The position numbers and the translations under genes are program-made. The notes beneath the pieces are model-generated. The model made no database searches. It was not told where the DNA came from and saw nothing but the letters and a program-made list of their open reading frames with translations. This document shows, in pieces, positions 62,528-64,000 of a DNA stretch of 64,000 bases; the stretch's first letter is position 1, and each line of letters opens with the position of its first letter. This DNA is from Nitrosomonas oligotropha (GTDB lineage Bacteria > Pseudomonadota > Gammaproteobacteria > Burkholderiales > Nitrosomonadaceae): positions 115,434 through 179,433 of the forward strand of contig NZ_QRBZ01000012.1 of assembly GCF_009833085.1 (NCBI RefSeq). The letters run 5' to 3'.

Positions 62528-63532
62528 ATGAAACTTTCGATTCTGATCAAAGCACTTAATGAAGAAGCCTTAATAGCGAACTGTCTTGAAGCCGCTCTTG
62601 CAGAAACAATAAAAATTGGTGGTGAAGTAATTCTGGTTGATTCGTTATCTACTGACAGAACAGTAGAAATTGCAAGGCATTATCCTGTACGAATTATTCA
62701 GTTTTCTCATAAAACAGATTGCGGATGTGCATCTGCCGTTCAGCTTGGTTATCAGTATGCTCAAGGTGAGTACCTATATGTACTTGATGGAGATATGGTA
62801 TTGCAGCCTGGCTTTCTGTCAATAGCATTGGATTACCTAGAATCTAAACCTGATGTGGCCGGTGTGGCAGGGAAGTTGTTAGATACGAGCATTAATAATT
62901 GGGCTGATAAACGGCGTGCTTCTGAAGCTGAAGCGCTACAACAGATAAAAGAAGTACTAGAACTTGGCGGTGGGGGTCTTTATCGGCGTATAGCGATTGA
63001 GTCTGTTGGTTATCTTGCGCATCGTTGGCTTCCGGCCTGTGAAGAGGCAGAGCTTGGTGATCGTTTGCGAGCCAAGGGGTGGCGTCTTGTTCGACTTCCT
63101 GAAATAGCCATACATCACACTGGTTATACTGAAAGTACTTCCCAGATGCTTTTTCGGTTGTGGCGAAATCGCCGATTGCATGCTTATGGTATGTATCTCA
63201 GATCAGCTTTAGGACATCCATGGTGTTGGTTAAGCGTGCGTCGAGCATGGTTTGTTTTTGCTGCGCCTATGCTGCATATTTTCGCAGGAATACTAGCGGT
63301 ATTAATAATGAACTTAAAAACAGTCACATTTTTACCGGCATTGATCGTGGCCGAGTTTCTTGTTTGGTTGAGTGGAGTTGCGGTGCTGGCAGTAAAAAAG
63401 AGAAATATTGCTGATGCAATACTTTCCGTTTATGGATGGAACTTTTATGCCTTTGCAGCAGTACTGGGTGCTATGAGATCAATTCCTGATCCAATGATGC
63501 CAATCAACGCACGAGAACTTACAAAGCTTTGA
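62528..63532 (+). CDS. Family 2 glycosyltransferase
   Basis: A 334-residue inverting glycosyltransferase of family GT2. Seen: an N-terminal GT-A fold starting LSILIKALNEEALIANCLEA, VDSLSTDRTVEIA, and the metal-binding LYVLDGDMVLQPGF motif. C-terminal hydrophobic helices (about residues 240-262 and 275-292) hold it to the membrane. It probably adds one sugar of the exopolysaccharide repeat; the donor is unknown. The AAGGAGAAG ribosome site is strong. It is separated from the flippase by 255 bases, so it may have its own promoter. Confidence 0.88.
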   Translation: MKLSILIKALNEEALIANCLEAALAETIKIGGEVILVDSLSTDRTVEIARHYPVRIIQFSHKTDCGCASAVQLGYQYAQGEYLYVLDGDMVLQPGFLSIALDYLESKPDVAGVAGKLLDTSINNWADKRRASEAEALQQIKEVLELGGGGLYRRIAIESVGYLAHRWLPACEEAELGDRLRAKGWRLVRLPEIAIHHTGYTESTSQMLFRLWRNRRLHAYGMYLRSALGHPWCWLSVRRAWFVFAAPMLHIFAGILAVLIMNLKTVTFLPALIVAEFLVWLSGVAVLAVKKRNIADAILSVYGWNFYAFAAVLGAMRSIPDPMMPINARELTKL

Positions 63533-63610
63533 TAGGTAGAGTAATATGAATTTCCAAATGATTCGAGAATGAAGATAACTATATAGAGACTTGTGACAGA
63601 AGTCTGTTGG

Positions 63611-63675
63611 AACTTTACATAGTATAAGTTTGTATTTTATTACAAACGATATTTTGAAGCATCTAATGTAAAGTT
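63611..63675. promoter_or_regulatory. Nested inverted repeats upstream of the methyltransferase gene
   Basis: The outer arms AACTTTACAT (63611-63620) and ATGTAAAGTT (63666-63675) match exactly. Inside them GTTTGTA (63628-63634) and TACAAAC (63641-63647) form a second hairpin with a six-base loop. The structure is 95 bases before the methyltransferase start. It may be a terminator for the glycosyltransferase or a regulatory element. Confidence 0.45.
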
Positions 63676-63769
63676 ATCTAATCAACTTGAGTAGGGATAG
63701 CATCATTGGGTTATCGTTAATGAGTGTGTATACATTTTGCGTTAATTATTTTACAGATAATTTCTTACT

Positions 63770-64000
63770 ATGACTTCAGATCAACACGAATTCGATCCAC
63801 TAAAATTCTACTCCTCATACCCGAGTAAAGTTATCGCTCGACCAGGATATCCTGCTCGAGCTCAATACAAAAGCACGCTATTGTGGAACTTATATGGTAA
63901 GCAGATACTGGATGCAATTGGTGAGATCAAGACCTATGCAGACATAGGCGGATGTTTCGGTTTCGGGGCAAACGCGTTAGGTGTAAGAATTTCTAGCGTT
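63770..64000 (+). CDS. SAM-dependent methyltransferase, 5' part only
   Basis: The first 77 codons of a gene cut by the window end. Seen: MTSDQHEFDPLKFYSSYP at the start and YADIGGCFGFGANAL near residues 62-76, a class I SAM-binding motif (D-I-G-G-x-x-G). It is probably a methyltransferase acting on sugars or lipid-linked intermediates of the polymer, judged only from its place in the cluster. Start ATG at 63770; the ribosome site is weak. Confidence 0.72.
   Translation, partial: MTSDQHEFDPLKFYSSYPSKVIARPGYPARAQYKSTLLWNLYGKQILDAIGEIKTYADIGGCFGFGANALGVRISSV

Overview
The window looks like chromosome of a betaproteobacterium, most simply a Nitrosomonas-type member of the Nitrosomonadales. This is inferred from the trxA-rho-rpmE order, the exosortase B / EpsD-EpsI polysaccharide cluster, a PEP-CTERM protein, the zapE-ampG-xth/pyrE neighbourhood and the iron-uptake genes. 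No rRNA or tRNA gene was seen to confirm it. Core genes are moderately GC-rich, while the NACHT gene, the small exported protein at 24.8-25.4 kb and the polysaccharide cluster from 52.5 kb onward are clearly AT-richer.

Region 1 (1-4.0 kb) is housekeeping: partial zapE, ampG and exonuclease III on the minus strand, divergent pyrE, then a PEP-CTERM surface protein with its own promoter. Region 2 (4.0-8.4 kb) is accessory: a ParE-type toxin-antitoxin pair, a membrane-anchored NACHT NTPase and a lipoprotein. Region 3 (8.4-16.0 kb) carries a bacterioferritin without the usual haem-ligand methionine, a MASE1 hybrid histidine kinase, a peptidoglycan pair (YcbK-like and L,D-transpeptidase) and an M18 aminopeptidase.

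Region 4 (16.1-41 kb) is the most unusual. It opens with a 1458-residue TIR-CHAT-STAND-TPR protein that looks like a self-contained immune receptor and effector. Immediately behind it lies a collapsed relic that joins the start of one gene to the end of another. The intact versions of both genes stand 5-9 kb downstream: an unrecognised 940-residue protein and a GH18-like protein. A SulP transporter, a two-component system, an orphan HicB and a small exported protein lie between. After the GH18-like gene comes a decayed GTPase start, a complete type I restriction-modification island (hsdR-hsdS-yhcG-dinD-hsdM), and then an intact GTPase pair. The simplest reading is a locus of 940-residue protein, GH18-like protein and GTPases that existed in more than one copy, lost one copy by deletion and was interrupted by the restriction island.

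Region 5 (41-48.4 kb) holds a DUF3750 protein, a Fur-regulated ferric-iron ABC transporter (fbpABC) with a hairpin terminator after fbpA, thioredoxin, Rho, ribosomal protein L31 and a cupin. Region 6 (48.6-52.5 kb) is one 1302-residue CheB-CheR-PAS-GAF-GGDEF-EAL protein whose CheB module has lost catalytic residues. Region 7 (52.5-64 kb) is the exopolysaccharide/exosortase B cluster epsD-epsE-epsF-epsG-xrtB-epsI, then a polymerase/ligase-like membrane protein, a flippase, a glycosyltransferase and the start of a methyltransferase. It would make and export a polymer and sort PEP-CTERM proteins such as the one at 3.4 kb.
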